Assembly: GCF_013423955.1 (NCBI RefSeq)
Contig: NZ_JACCKX010000001.1
Span: 186,001-250,000 of the forward strand
From: Ottowia beijingensis
Lineage (GTDB): Bacteria > Pseudomonadota > Gammaproteobacteria > Burkholderiales > Burkholderiaceae_C
Length of the DNA: 64,000 nt
Reading direction: 5' to 3'
The position numbers and the translations under genes are program-made. A model generated the notes under the pieces. It was given only the letters and a program-made list of their open reading frames with translations. It did no database searches and had not been told where the DNA came from. Positions 7,673 to 16,006 of the stretch are shown in pieces (position 1 is the first letter of the stretch; every line of letters begins with the position of its first letter).

Positions 7673-8721
7673 CAAAACTGTCCCATCAAGCCCCGGCCAT
7701 TGCCCAGCAAGCGCAAGCTGCTCATTTTTGCAGCCACCGATTTCGCCGCGCAATCGGCCATCAGGCGCGCCGCCTCGGGCATGCGCGGTCCGGGGCGCAC
7801 CAGGATGTTGCGGTGCTCGGCGTCGAACACGCACACGCGCCCGTCGCGCAGCGCCTTCAGGCTGGCCCAGCCGGGGCGGCGCGGCATGTCGGCGGCACTC
7901 TGGCTGCTGCTCATGATGAGGTCGGGCGCGGCGCGCACCACCAGCTCGGGGTTGATGCGCGGAAACGGCCCTTGCTCCGGCCCGATGATGTTGCCCAGGC
8001 CCAGCTCGGTCAGCAGTTCGCCGATGAAGCTGCCGTGCCCGGCCGCGTGCGGCGACGGGCTGACCTCGAAGTACACGCGCTGCCCGCGCGCGGCGGCCGG
8101 CACCGACTGCGCCGCAGCGGCCACGCCGGCGTCGATCTGGCGCATCAGCGCGTCGGCGCCGGGCACTTGCAGCACCTTGCCCAGGCGAGCGACGACGCGG
8201 CCCACGTCGGCGCGTGTCTTGGGCTCCAGCGCCACCACCTTCAGCCCCAGCGCGCGCAGGCGCACCCCGGCGCGCGAGGAGTTGGCCATCAGCACCACAT
8301 CGGGCCGCAGCGCCACGATGGCCTCGACGCTCGGATCCAGCCCGCCGCCCACCTGCGGCAGCTTCTGCACGCTGGCGGGCCAGTTGGAATAGCGGTCCAC
8401 GCCGACCAGGCGGTCGCAGGCATCGAGCGCGCACACGGTTTCGGTCAGCGAGGGCAGCAGGCTGACGATGCGCCGCGGCGGCGCGTCGAAGCGCGTGGTC
8501 TGGCCGGCGTCGTCCTGGATGTCGTAGGCGTGCGCGGCCAGGGCGAGCGGCCACAGCAGCAGGGCCAGCAGCCAGCGGGCGGGCCGGCGTGCCTCCTTCC
8601 CCTGGGGAAAGGCAGGGATGGGGGCCGCGCCGTGGGGCGTGGTCGATGGATTCGCCCCCACCCCGGCCCTCCCCGGGGGCGGGAGAAAACCGGCGCGGCG
8701 GAAGATGGGTGGTGCTTTCAT
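7567..8721 (-). CDS. btuF: Periplasmic cobalamin-binding protein BtuF, ends altered by repeats
   Basis: This type-III binding protein should deliver corrinoids to BtuCD. The mature part starts near YDIQDDAGQTTRFDAPPRRI and has the family blocks IVSLLPSLTETVCALDACDR, VDRYSNWP and NPELVVRAAPDLIMSS. A hydrophobic signal core LLALLLWPLALAAHA precedes it. Between the start ATG (8719-8721, overlapping the cobU stop) and this core lie ~45 residues that include translated GC-rich repeat (GFLPPPGRAGVGANP). After about residue 340 the tail (PHPNPLPRGVR) is again repeat-derived. The native start may be a GTG or CTG nearer the signal core. Function is inferred from family and operon. Confidence 0.88.
   Translation of the reverse strand: MKAPPIFRRAGFLPPPGRAGVGANPSTTPHGAAPIPAFPQGKEARRPARWLLALLLWPLALAAHAYDIQDDAGQTTRFDAPPRRIVSLLPSLTETVCALDACDRLVGVDRYSNWPASVQKLPQVGGGLDPSVEAIVALRPDVVLMANSSRAGVRLRALGLKVVALEPKTRADVGRVVARLGKVLQVPGADALMRQIDAGVAAAAQSVPAAARGQRVYFEVSPSPHAAGHGSFIGELLTELGLGNIIGPEQGPFPRINPELVVRAAPDLIMSSSQSAADMPRRPGWASLKALRDGRVCVFDAEHRNILVRPGPRMPEAARLMADCAAKSVAAKMSSLRLLGNGRGLMGQFCCHGGGWGPATPPAGAAAPHPNPLPRGVRVPYRGA
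8600..8690. repeat. Degenerate GC-rich LTPALS-type repeat
   Basis: CTTCCCCTGGGGAAAGGC and CACCCCGGCCCTCCCCGGGG are two palindromic units related to those at 3405 and 7512. They fall inside the 5' end of btuF, between its start codon and signal peptide. Confidence 0.6.
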
Positions 8722-9307
8722 GGCTGTCCTTTCAGCGTCAGCGGCAGCCCGGCCGCCATCAGCGTCACGCGCTCGCACGCCGCCGCCACCTGCTGGTTGA
8801 GCGTGCCCAGCGCATCGACGAAGGCGCGCACCTCGCGCCCGAGCGGGATGACGCCCAGGCCGATCTCGTTGCCGACCAGCACGATGGGGCCGGGGCAGGC
8901 CCTGATTGCTTCGATAAAAGAGCTGTTTGCGCCCGCCAGTCGGGCGCTGGCGGCCGATTCGGTCCAGAATCCTCCAGCGGCATCAGCTGTTGCGTCAGCC
9001 ACAGCGTGAGGCAATCGACGATGTGCAGTGTGTCAGCGCCGCCGGCCTGGGCGATGGCGGTGGGCAGGTCGTGCCGCGCCTCCAGCGTGCGCAGGCCCGG
9101 CACGCGCGCGGCGCGCTCGCGCTGGTGGCGAGCAATGCGCGCGCGCATCTCGTCGTCGTGCGCTTCGGCGGTGGCGATCAGCACCGCGCGGTGATCAGGC
9201 GACCGCGCCAGCCAAGCGGCGGCCAGGTTTTCGGCCCGGCGCGATTTGCCGCTCTTCTGGCCGCCCAGGATGAGCTCGCTGCACGCCACCGTCAGGGCTT
9301 CAGCCAT
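8718..9307 (-). CDS. cobU: Adenosylcobinamide kinase/guanylyltransferase CobU/CobP (one-base shift)
   Basis: This bifunctional enzyme phosphorylates adenosylcobinamide and adds GMP. The P-loop GGQKSGKSRRAE is at about residues 14-25, VDCLTLWLTQQLMP in the middle, and VLVGNEIGLGVIPLGREVR with LNQQVAAACERVTLMAAGLP at the C-terminus. A missing G near 8985 separates the frames; restored, the protein has 196 residues. Residues about 110-135, just past the junction, are encoded by an AGCTGCTTGCGC-family repeat (8905-8965) in a loop region. The start ATG overlaps the preceding gene by eight bases and the stop overlaps btuF (ATGA). Confidence 0.9.
8905..8965. repeat. AGCTGCTTGCGC-family repeat inside cobU
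   Basis: AAGAGCTGTTTGCGCCCGCC followed by AGTCGGGCGCTGGCGGCC matches the full unit at 59664-59722 (AGCTGCTTGCGCCCGTCC, then GGGCGCTGCAGCC). It is read through in frame by cobU. Confidence 0.65.
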
Positions 9308-10133
9308 GCGCGTCCATCCATTGCGTGACGATGCGGTGCAGTTGTTCGACGCCATCGGTCAGCGCCGCCGGTCCGGGCTGCAGGATGTCGGCGGACTTGA
9401 TCTCGAACAGCTGGCCGTGCCGCACGGCGGGCACGTCCTGCCAGCCGGGGCGCGCGGCGACCTTCTCGGGGCGAAACTTCTTGCCGCACCACGAGCCGAC
9501 GATGATGTCGGGCGCTCGCCGCACGATCTCCAGCGGGTTGGCAATGATGCGGTCCTTGCCCAGCGGCTGGGCCGCGAGTTCAGGAAACACGTCCTCGCCG
9601 CCGGCGATGCCGATCAGCTCCGACACCCAGCGGATGCCGCTGATGGGCGGCTCGTCCCACTCCTCGAAGTAGATGCGCGGGCGGCGCTTGCCAAGGGCGA
9701 ATTGGGCCTGAACCGCTTTCTGAATAAGCGCCAGACGCTCCTCAAATTGAAGCAGGAGCGCCTGCCCGCGTTCGGCGGCGCCAACCAGCGCCGCCAGCTG
9801 CGCCAGCATGTCGGCGATCTGCGCCACGCTGCGCTGGTTGAACACCATCACCGGCAGGCCGGCACGGATCAGCGCGGCGGCGATGTCGGCCTGCATATCG
9901 GAAAAGCCCAGCACCAGGTCGGGTTCGAGCGCGAGGATCTTGTCGAGCTTGGCGCTGGTGAAGGCGCTCACCTTCGGCTTCTCGTCGCGCGCGCGGCGCG
10001 GCCGCACGGTGTAGCCACTGATGCCGGCGATGCGGCGCTCCTCGCCCAGCAGGTAGAGCCACTCGGTCGTTTCCTCGGTCAGGCAGACGATGCGCTGCGG
10101 GCCGCCCGCCATCCCCAACAGGCCTGCATTCAT
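9300..10133 (-). CDS. Cobalamin-binding protein without signal peptide
   Basis: It belongs to the BtuF/FecB-like binding-protein superfamily (blocks RIVCLTEETTEWLYLLGEER, LEPDLVLGFSDMQADIAAAL, RAPDIIVGSWCGKKF). The length is 277 residues. Unlike BtuF downstream, it begins directly at the first strand with no hydrophobic leader, so it is predicted to be cytoplasmic. Such leaderless proteins recur in cobalamin gene clusters; they may sense or hand over corrinoids, but this is an inference. The start ATG (10131-10133) overlaps the cobB stop; the stop overlaps cobU. The frame is intact. Confidence 0.82.
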   Translation of the reverse strand: MNAGLLGMAGGPQRIVCLTEETTEWLYLLGEERRIAGISGYTVRPRRARDEKPKVSAFTSAKLDKILALEPDLVLGFSDMQADIAAALIRAGLPVMVFNQRSVAQIADMLAQLAALVGAAERGQALLLQFEERLALIQKAVQAQFALGKRRPRIYFEEWDEPPISGIRWVSELIGIAGGEDVFPELAAQPLGKDRIIANPLEIVRRAPDIIVGSWCGKKFRPEKVAARPGWQDVPAVRHGQLFEIKSADILQPGPAALTDGVEQLHRIVTQWMDAHG

Positions 10134-11525
10134 GGCTGATCGCCCTTGCTGCATGCCGACCCGGCGCCGATGCCGCTTGAAAAAGCCGCACCGCCGCGCG
10201 CGGGCTGGAGGCCAGCCAGGCGTGGAAATAGCTGCCGCGCACGGCGCCGCGCGGGCCGCCCACGTACACGGCTTCGCCCTCGCGCCGCGCGCTGCCGGGC
10301 GCGGGCGTGGTGCGGCCCACGGGCGCCAGAGGCGTGTCGCACACCGAATAGTGAAAGCTGTGGCCGCGCAGCGGCGGCGCGTCGGCCGCAGCCGCCCAGG
10401 CCTGCATGCCCAGGCCGGCCAGCTTTTTCTGCATGGTCGTGCGACCCGGCAGCAGGCCCCACATTGCGTGCGCGGCACCGTCCGCCGTGACCAGCTCTTC
10501 GAACAGCGCCATCATGCCGCCGCATTCGGCCCAGATCGGCTTGCCGTCGGCGGCGTGCCTGTGCAGGGCGCTCCGCAAATCAGAGCGCGCGGCCAGCGCG
10601 GCGGCGTGCAGCTCGGGGTAGCCGCCGGGCAGCCACAGCGCGTCGCATTCGGGCAACGCATCGCCCGCCAGCGGCGAGAAGAACACCACGCGCGCGCCCA
10701 GCGCCTGCAGCGTGGCCACGTTGGCAGGGTAGATGAAGGCAAAAGCCGCATCGCGCGCCACGGCTACGGTGCGGCCGGCGAGCAGCGGCGGCACGGCGTC
10801 GGCATCGCCGGCGGCGGGCGCGGCAAACGCCACGGCCCAGCGCGCGCGCCAGTCGTCCAGCGTCAGCGCGCCCAGCGGCGTGGCGGCCAGCAGGTCGGCG
10901 GCGGCGTCCAGCCGCGCCAGCGCGGCATCCTGGCCCAGTTCGTGCGCGGCCACCAGGCCCAGGTGCCGCTCGGGCAGCTGCATGGCGGCGCTGCGCGGCA
11001 GGTGGCCGAGCCAGCCCTCGGGCGGATCGACCGCACCCTGCAACAGCGCCGCGTGCCCGGCGCTGGCCACGCCGTTTGCCAGCACGCCGGCCCAGGGCAG
11101 GCGCCCGTTGCTATCCTTTTGTAGTGGCGCAGGCCATGCACGACGGCGCCCAGCGTCTGCGCCATGGCGCCGGCCTGCACCACGGCCAGCACCGGCAGGC
11201 CGAAGCGGCGCGCCAGGTCGGCCGCGCTGGGCGTGCCGTCGTGCAGGCCCATCACGCCTTCGACCAACAGCACATCAGCCTCGCCAGCCGCGGCGTGCAG
11301 GCGCGCGCGGATGTCGGCCTCGCCGGTCATCCACAGGTCGACGTTGTGCACCGGCGCGCCGCTGGCAAGCTGGTGCCAGAACGGGTCCAGAAAGTCCGGC
11401 CCGCACTTGAACACCCGCACGCGCCAGCCGCGCCGCGCCAGCATGCGCGCCAGCGCGGCTGTGACGGTGGTCTTGCCCTGGCCGGAGGCCGGAGCGGTGA
11501 TCAAGAGAGCGGGGCAATCGGCCAT
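10130..11525 (-). CDS. cobB: Cobyrinate a,c-diamide synthase CobB/CbiA (two one-base shifts)
   Basis: It amidates the a and c side chains of cobyrinate using glutamine and ATP. The N-terminal P-loop ITAPASGQGKTTVTAALAR and VEGVMGLHDG are followed, after a missing A near 11120, by the C-terminal glutaminase-like domain with LPGGYPELHAAALAA, the nucleophile in WAECGGMMALFEEL, and HSFHYSVCD. A second missing base (T run near 10175) places the stop at 10130-10132, overlapping the next start as elsewhere in this operon. The corrected length is 465 residues. Its presence suggests use of incompletely amidated corrinoids, though early corrin-ring genes are not seen here. Confidence 0.9.
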
Positions 11526-11602
11526 GGTGCGCGGCTAAAGAACACAACTTGACGATGGGGCATGGTGTGCCGAAGGGGCACGCCAGCCCCGTGGGCACGC
11601 GT

Positions 11603-13471
11603 TTACCTGGGCGTCCATTTCAGGCCGACGTAGAAGGTGCGGCCCGCCGTGTCGTAACCCCGGGCCGTCTGATAGTCCTTGTCGGTCAGGTTGTCGATGC
11701 GCGCCAGCAGCGTCCATTCGCGCGCGATGGTGGTGCTGGCATACAGGTTGACCAGGCCATAGCCGCCCAGGCGGTTGGTGTTGGCGGCGTTGTCCCAGCG
11801 GTGGCTGACGCCTTGCAGCTCGGCGCCCAGGGTCCAGTTCAGTGCGCCAGTGGTCACGCGCGTGTCGGCATTGAGTTTCAGGGTGCGCTGGGCGCGGCGC
11901 GCCAGCAGCTTGTCGGTCAGGTCGTTGCGCGGATCCTGGTAGTCGAACGAACCCGACAGGTTGACGCCGCCCAGCTTGTGCGCGCCCGACACCGTCACGC
12001 CCTGCAGCACGGCGCGGCCGGTGTTTTCGTAGCAGCCGAAGCTGTCGCTGCACGGTCCGGGCGCGCCGAAGTTGATGAGGTTGGTGATGCGGTTGCGGTA
12101 GACGGTGACGCCGAAGGCGCTGCCGGCCTGCGCCCAGTGCAGGCCCAGCTCGACGTTGCGGCTTTTCTCCGGCTCCAGGCCGGGCTGGCCGTACTGGGAA
12201 AAGCGCTGGTACAGCGTCGGCACGCGGAAGGCCGTGCCGACCGCCCCGGTCACGCGCCATCCGGGCGCGAAGGCGTAGCCGTAGGCCAGCCCGCCGGTGG
12301 TCTGGCCGCCGAATTCGCTGTCGCGGTCGTGGCGCAGGTTGGCCTGCAGCGTGTGCGCGCCGCTGCTGTAGCCATAGCCCAGGGCCACGGCGTTCTGGTG
12401 GCGGCCCTGGTCGATGGGGCCGTTGACCAGGTGATCCTCGCGCCGCTCCAGGGCGGCGGTGACCAGGTGGCCACCCTGGCGCCACTCGTTGTGCAGCAGG
12501 TAATTGCGCAGCGTGGTCTTGGTCAGGTAGGGCGAGGGCACAGTTTCGTAGCGCTGGCGCGATTCGCTGACCGACAGCCGGGTGCTGTAGTTGCGCGTCC
12601 ACTGCGCCGACCAGGTGCCGCCCAGCGTGTACAGGCGATTCAGCGCATGGTCGTCGTTGCCCGGCGCGAAGCCGTCGTACTGCGCGTCCATATCGCTGGC
12701 GGTGCCGCTCAGGTCGACGCGGTGCGCGTCGTTGACCTTCCAGCCCAGCCGGCCGCTGGCGGCGCTCTGGCGGTAGCCGTCGCGGTCGGGGTTGCCGTCG
12801 GACTTGATGTTGAAGCCGCGGCTCACGGCGCGCTCGACGCCGAGCGAATAGTCGATGGCGCCGCTGGCGCCCGAGAAACCTGCCTCCAGCTTGCCGGTGC
12901 GGCGATTGCCCACACCCACGCCGACGTAGGGCGTGAACGGCCCTTCGCCCTTGCGGGTGAAAATCTGGATCACGCCGGCAATGGCGTCGGAGCCGTACAC
13001 CGCCGCCGCCGGGCCGCGCACAATTTCGATGCGCTCGATCTGGCCGAGCGAAATCGCTTCCCACGGCGCGCCGCCACTGCCCGATTGCGTATCGACCCGC
13101 ACGCCATCGATGTAGACGGCGGTGAAGCGGTTTTCGGCACCGCGCATGAACACGCTGGTGGCGGTGCCGGGGCCGCCGTTGCGCGACAGCTCCAGCCCCG
13201 GCTGGCGCTGCAGCAGATCGGAGACGCTGACCGCGCCGCTCTGTTCGATCTGCTCGCGGTCGATCAGGGTGACGTCGGCCAGCACGTCGGTCAGCGGCTG
13301 AGCCACGCGCGTGGCGGTGACCACCGTCTCGGGCAGGCTGGGGCCGCTGGCCTGAGCCACCGTGGTGGATTCGGATGGCGTCTGGGCATGGGCAGGCCAG
13401 GCTGCGGCGAACGCGCAGGACAAAGCCAGCGGCAGCACGCCAGGCCGGAACGGAAGCAAGGTATTTTTCAT
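11603..13471 (-). CDS. btuB: TonB-dependent vitamin B12 receptor
   Basis: This outer-membrane beta-barrel takes up corrinoids. It has a signal peptide (MKNTLLPFRPGVLPLALSCA, cleavage near AHA-QTP) and a TonB-box-like LPETVVTATR. The plug domain has VSDLLQRQPGLELSRNGG and IEIVRGPAAAVYGSDAIAGV. Strands ending in GRTFYVGLKWTPR finish the barrel; the last residue is Arg rather than the usual Phe/Trp. It is about 622 residues and intact. A cobalamin riboswitch lies in its leader. Substrate is assigned from that riboswitch and the operon, since the fold alone does not give it. Confidence 0.93.
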   Translation of the reverse strand: MKNTLLPFRPGVLPLALSCAFAAAWPAHAQTPSESTTVAQASGPSLPETVVTATRVAQPLTDVLADVTLIDREQIEQSGAVSVSDLLQRQPGLELSRNGGPGTATSVFMRGAENRFTAVYIDGVRVDTQSGSGGAPWEAISLGQIERIEIVRGPAAAVYGSDAIAGVIQIFTRKGEGPFTPYVGVGVGNRRTGKLEAGFSGASGAIDYSLGVERAVSRGFNIKSDGNPDRDGYRQSAASGRLGWKVNDAHRVDLSGTASDMDAQYDGFAPGNDDHALNRLYTLGGTWSAQWTRNYSTRLSVSESRQRYETVPSPYLTKTTLRNYLLHNEWRQGGHLVTAALERREDHLVNGPIDQGRHQNAVALGYGYSSGAHTLQANLRHDRDSEFGGQTTGGLAYGYAFAPGWRVTGAVGTAFRVPTLYQRFSQYGQPGLEPEKSRNVELGLHWAQAGSAFGVTVYRNRITNLINFGAPGPCSDSFGCYENTGRAVLQGVTVSGAHKLGGVNLSGSFDYQDPRNDLTDKLLARRAQRTLKLNADTRVTTGALNWTLGAELQGVSHRWDNAANTNRLGGYGLVNLYASTTIAREWTLLARIDNLTDKDYQTARGYDTAGRTFYVGLKWTPR

Positions 13472-13591
13472 GACGGAAGCACGGATGAGCGCCCCTGCCG
13501 GCTTCCCCGCCAGCGTATGGGGCAAACATGGCCCGCACCGCCCTCCTCGGGCACTGCGCGGTCCTCCTCGTTGGCCGGTATCCGGGCTGGC

Positions 13592-13806
13592 GGTGGTTGC
13601 TCCGTGTCGCCTCGCCTTCCCGGCATCGTGTGTGATGAACCAGTGGCGGTGTGAGGCTGGAGCCGGCGCCTGAGCTGCGTCAGGGCGCCGTCCGCTTACC
13701 GTTGCGGGGGCAGCGCAGGTTAGGCACCGGTCGGAGGTGACCGGCAAGCCCTCCTGCTTCCCGTTGAACTGCGGCCGTGAGAGTCACGGCGCGCGAGCAC
13801 CAACGC
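13592..13806 (-). promoter_or_regulatory. Cobalamin riboswitch
   Basis: On the minus strand the leader shows the conserved elements in order: GTTGGTGCTC at the 5' end (about 13806), CGGGAAGCAGG, GACCGGTGCC, the core CCCCCGCAACGGTAAGC, the B12-box region GCCACTGG, and GGGAAGGCGAGG near 13611. This order is diagnostic of the AdoCbl family. The remaining ~120 bases to the btuB start would hold the expression platform. Ligand binding should repress btuB and, by read-through, the whole downstream operon. Confidence 0.92.
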
Positions 13807-13811
13807 CGGTG

Positions 13812-13846
13812 ATTGTAAGCGCCGCCCTGCAGGCGCCGCCTACAAT
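13812..13846. promoter_or_regulatory. Candidate back-to-back promoter pair
   Basis: TACAAT occurs on the plus strand at 13841-13846 and, as ATTGTA, on the minus strand at 13812-13817, around a CTGCAG centre. The minus copy would start transcription near 13805, exactly where the riboswitch begins; the plus copy would serve zapB-like/zapA. No good -35 is visible because the spacer is pure GC. Confidence 0.4.
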
Positions 13847-13876
13847 CCCCGGCTATCCCGACCCGAGTGCGCCCCG

Positions 13877-14128
13877 ATGACGAACCCACCCCTGATCGAA
13901 CAGATTGCCGAGCGCGTGGAACGCCTGCTCGTGCGCCACGAGGAACTGCGCCGCACCAACGAGTTGCTGACGCAGCAGGTGCAGGCGCTGACGCACGAGC
14001 GCGACAACCTCAAGTCGCGCCTCATGGCGGCGCGTGCGCGGGTCGATTCGCTGATCGACCGCCTGCCTGCCGCCGCCGCTGCAGTGGCCGCCGCGCCGGC
14101 CAGCGACGACAAGGAGGGCGCCGCATGA
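13877..14128 (+). CDS. Small coiled-coil protein, ZapB-like (TIGR02449 type)
   Basis: The first 60 residues are a heptad-like coiled coil (RVERLLVRHEELRRTNELLT, VQALTHERDNLKSRLMAARA), followed by an Ala-rich tail; 83 residues in all. Small coiled-coil proteins like this precede zapA in many gamma- and betaproteobacteria and resemble the divisome cross-linker ZapB, but similarity of coiled coils is weak evidence for function. Its stop overlaps the zapA start (ATGA), which points to co-translation. Confidence 0.75.
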   Translation: MTNPPLIEQIAERVERLLVRHEELRRTNELLTQQVQALTHERDNLKSRLMAARARVDSLIDRLPAAAAAVAAAPASDDKEGAA

Positions 14129-14466
14129 AGCAGCTCGAAGTCAAGATCATGGGCCAGGGCTACCTGCTAGGCTGCCCCGAGGGCGGCGAGGAGCGCCTGC
14201 AGCAGGCCGTGCAACGCGTCGACGCCGCCATGTGCAAGATCCGCGACGCCGGCAAGATCAAGGCGCGCGACCGCATCGCCGTGCTGGCGGCGCTGAACAT
14301 GGCCTTCGAGCTGACCGAGCCGCAGCGCACTGCGGCCCCCGCCGACGACGCCGCGGCAGCTGCATCCGGTGATGCACCCGCGCTGAGCGTGGCCGAGCAA
14401 GCCACCCTGGGCGCCCTGCTCGGCCGGCTGGACGAGGCGCTGAGTGACGACGGGCGTCTGCTGTAA
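14125..14466 (+). CDS. zapA: Cell division protein ZapA
   Basis: It bundles FtsZ filaments at the division site. The N-terminal ZapA fold is clear: QLEVKIMGQGYLLGCPEGGE, then LQQAVQRVDAAMCKIRDAGK and RDRIAVLAALNMAFEL. A linker rich in Ala/Asp and a C-terminal helix follow, giving 113 residues. The start overlaps the preceding gene. Downstream is 6S RNA, the conserved zapA-ssrS arrangement of proteobacteria. Confidence 0.93.
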   Translation: MKQLEVKIMGQGYLLGCPEGGEERLQQAVQRVDAAMCKIRDAGKIKARDRIAVLAALNMAFELTEPQRTAAPADDAAAAASGDAPALSVAEQATLGALLGRLDEALSDDGRLL

Positions 14467-14594
14467 GCGGCCTGTTTCGATCCGCCCCTCCTTCTGAAGC
14501 CGACCAAGAAGTACGACTTCGCCGCAGGCGGAGGAGTGCTCGCGGCAGCCGCTGCGCTGGCTTTGCCAGGCCGCTGGCTGCGTCCCCCGCGCAG

Positions 14595-14625
14595 CAGGGG
14601 GAAGGCGCGCCAGCGCCTCAGGGGG
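14595..14625 (-). repeat. Left arm of inverted repeat flanking 6S RNA (CCCTGAGGCGC family)
   Basis: On the minus strand it reads CCCCCTGAGGCGCTGGCGCG then CCTTCCCCCTG, the reverse complement of 14829-14858 except for one extra G. It is the conserved edge of a ~110-bp dispersed repeat that continues outward to about 14510. The 6S RNA -10 box begins at the very next base. Confidence 0.8.
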
Positions 14626-14631
14626 TAAAAT
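14626..14631 (+). promoter_or_regulatory. -10 box of 6S RNA
   Basis: TAAAAT is placed six bases before the predicted 5' end of the 6S RNA closing stem. The -35 region would fall inside the adjacent repeat, and no consensus is visible there. Confidence 0.5.
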
Positions 14632-14637
14632 CCATCC

Positions 14638-14815
14638 TGTCTGTGAATGCACGCCGGGCTTTATATTTCCTTGAACCAATGCTCATATGAGCCCGGGCTT
14701 GGAACATCGCCTGGTCGGCGTGAACGTCTCGCGTCAGATGATCCCAGGATCAGGTTGACCTCGCCCACCTGAACCCCTGCGTTCAGGATGACGGTCCGGT
14801 GGCATTCGCAGACAC
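14638..14815 (+). ncRNA. ssrS: 6S RNA
   Basis: 6S RNA binds the housekeeping RNA polymerase and mimics an open promoter. The 5' end GTCTGTGAATGC (14639-14650) pairs with the 3' end GCATTCGCAGAC (14802-14813) to form the closing stem with one G-U pair. Near the 3' side CCTGAAC-CCCTGC-GTTCAGG (14768-14787) forms the perfect small hairpin that corresponds to the CCTTGAACC/GGTTCAAGG hairpin of E. coli 6S RNA. The length of about 178 and the position directly after zapA agree with the family. Confidence 0.87.
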
Positions 14816-14828
14816 CTAATTCGGCGTT

Positions 14829-14932
14829 CCCCCTGAGGCGCTGGCGCGCCTTCCCCTGTCGAGCGGGGGACGACGCCAGTGGCCGGTGCAAGCCCGGCCA
14901 CGGCGCCACTTGCATGGCCTGCTCCGCGGCCA
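14829..14932 (+). repeat. ~105-bp CCCTGAGGCGC-family repeat
   Basis: It begins CCCCCTGAGGCGCTGGCGCG and ends GCATGGCCTGCTCCGCGGCC. The same start and end sequences frame the copy at 51491-51603. Internal GGCCGGTGCAAGCCCGGCC is palindromic. Its first 30 bases mirror 14595-14625 on the other side of 6S RNA. Confidence 0.8.
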
Positions 14933-15045
14933 TTTGATTTCTTGGGGTTCTGGGCGTCGCCGTCTTTTTGATCAGCCACCGTGTGTTGTTGAGCGCTGCT
15001 TTCTTTTTGCCTGTCGCTCGCTTTTCTCCTCCTTCCCCGCTCTCC

Positions 15046-15869
15046 ATGCCCATCGAACCTATTCTTGTCGTCCAGCTCGCCGTGCTCGGCCTTGTCACTG
15101 GCTTTCTGGCCGGGCTGCTGGGCATCGGGGGCGGGATGATCATGGTGCCGTTCATCTCGGCCATTCTCAGCGGGCGCGGTGTGGAGCCGGGGCTGGCGGT
15201 GAAGATGGCGATTGCGACGTCGATGGCGACGATCATCTTCACCTCGGTCAGCAGCGTGCGCGCGCACCACCAGAAGGGGCGGTGCGCTGGGACATCGTCA
15301 AGCGCCTGGCGCCGGGCATCGTGCTGGGGGCCATGGTGGCCAGCCTGGGCGTGTTCGCGCTGCTCAAGGGCGCGGCGCTGTATTTCGTGTTCGCGGCCTT
15401 CGTGGCGTTCTCGGGCTCGCAGATGTTCCTCGACAAGAAGCCGGCGCCCACGCGCCAGTTGCCGGGCACACCAGGGCTGCTGGGCGCGGGCGGGGTGATC
15501 GGTTTTCTGTCCGGCCTGGTGGGTGCGGGCGGCGGCTTCGTCAGCGTGCCGTTCATGACCTCGTGCAACGTGGCCATTCACAACGCGGTGGCCACCAGCG
15601 CGGCGCTGGGCTTCCCGATTGCGCTGGCCAACGTGGTGGGCTACGTCATCGCCGGGCAGCGGCTGGAGGGGCTGCCGCCCTACGCCTTCGGCTACCTGTG
15701 GCTGCCGGCGCTGGTGGTCATCGCCAGCTGCAGCGTGCTGATGGCGCCGCTGGGCGCCAAGGCGGCGCATGCGCTGCCGGTGAAGAAGCTCAAGCGCGTG
15801 TTCGCGCTGGTGCTGTTCGTGCTGGCGGGCTACATGCTGATGAAGGGGCTGGGTGCCACGGCGGGCTGA
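15046..15869 (+). CDS. TauE/SafE-family membrane permease (one-base shift)
   Basis: This eight-helix membrane protein family is linked to export of sulfite or other organic anions. Both pseudo-repeats are visible: GFLAGLLGIGGGMIMVPFIS at about residues 18-37 and GFLSGLVGAGGGFVSVPFMT in the second half. A missing G in GGGG near 15277 splits the frames; corrected length is 274. Substrate cannot be deduced. A CTCCTCC tract lies upstream, but no clear ribosome-binding site for ATG 15046. It is convergent with the next gene, with a palindromic repeat between. Confidence 0.87.
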
Positions 15870-15901
15870 TGCAGCGGCGTGCGGCCGTTGCAGGGTGCCA
15901 T

Positions 15902-15997
15902 GATTTTGATAGCTGGTTGCGCCCGTCAATAAACGATTTCAGTCACAAATATGCCTGAAATCGCCGATTAGCGAGCGCGAGCAGCTATCATTTTCTT
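15902..15997. repeat. Palindromic AGCTGCTTGCGC-family repeat, probable two-way terminator
   Basis: GATAGCTGGTTGCGC at the left and GCGCGAGCAGCTATC at the right form the outer arms, and GATTTCAG with CTGAAATC the inner arms. It fills the space between two convergent genes and would fold into a long hairpin in either transcript. Confidence 0.65.
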
Positions 15998-16006
15998 CGT
16001 TCTGCA

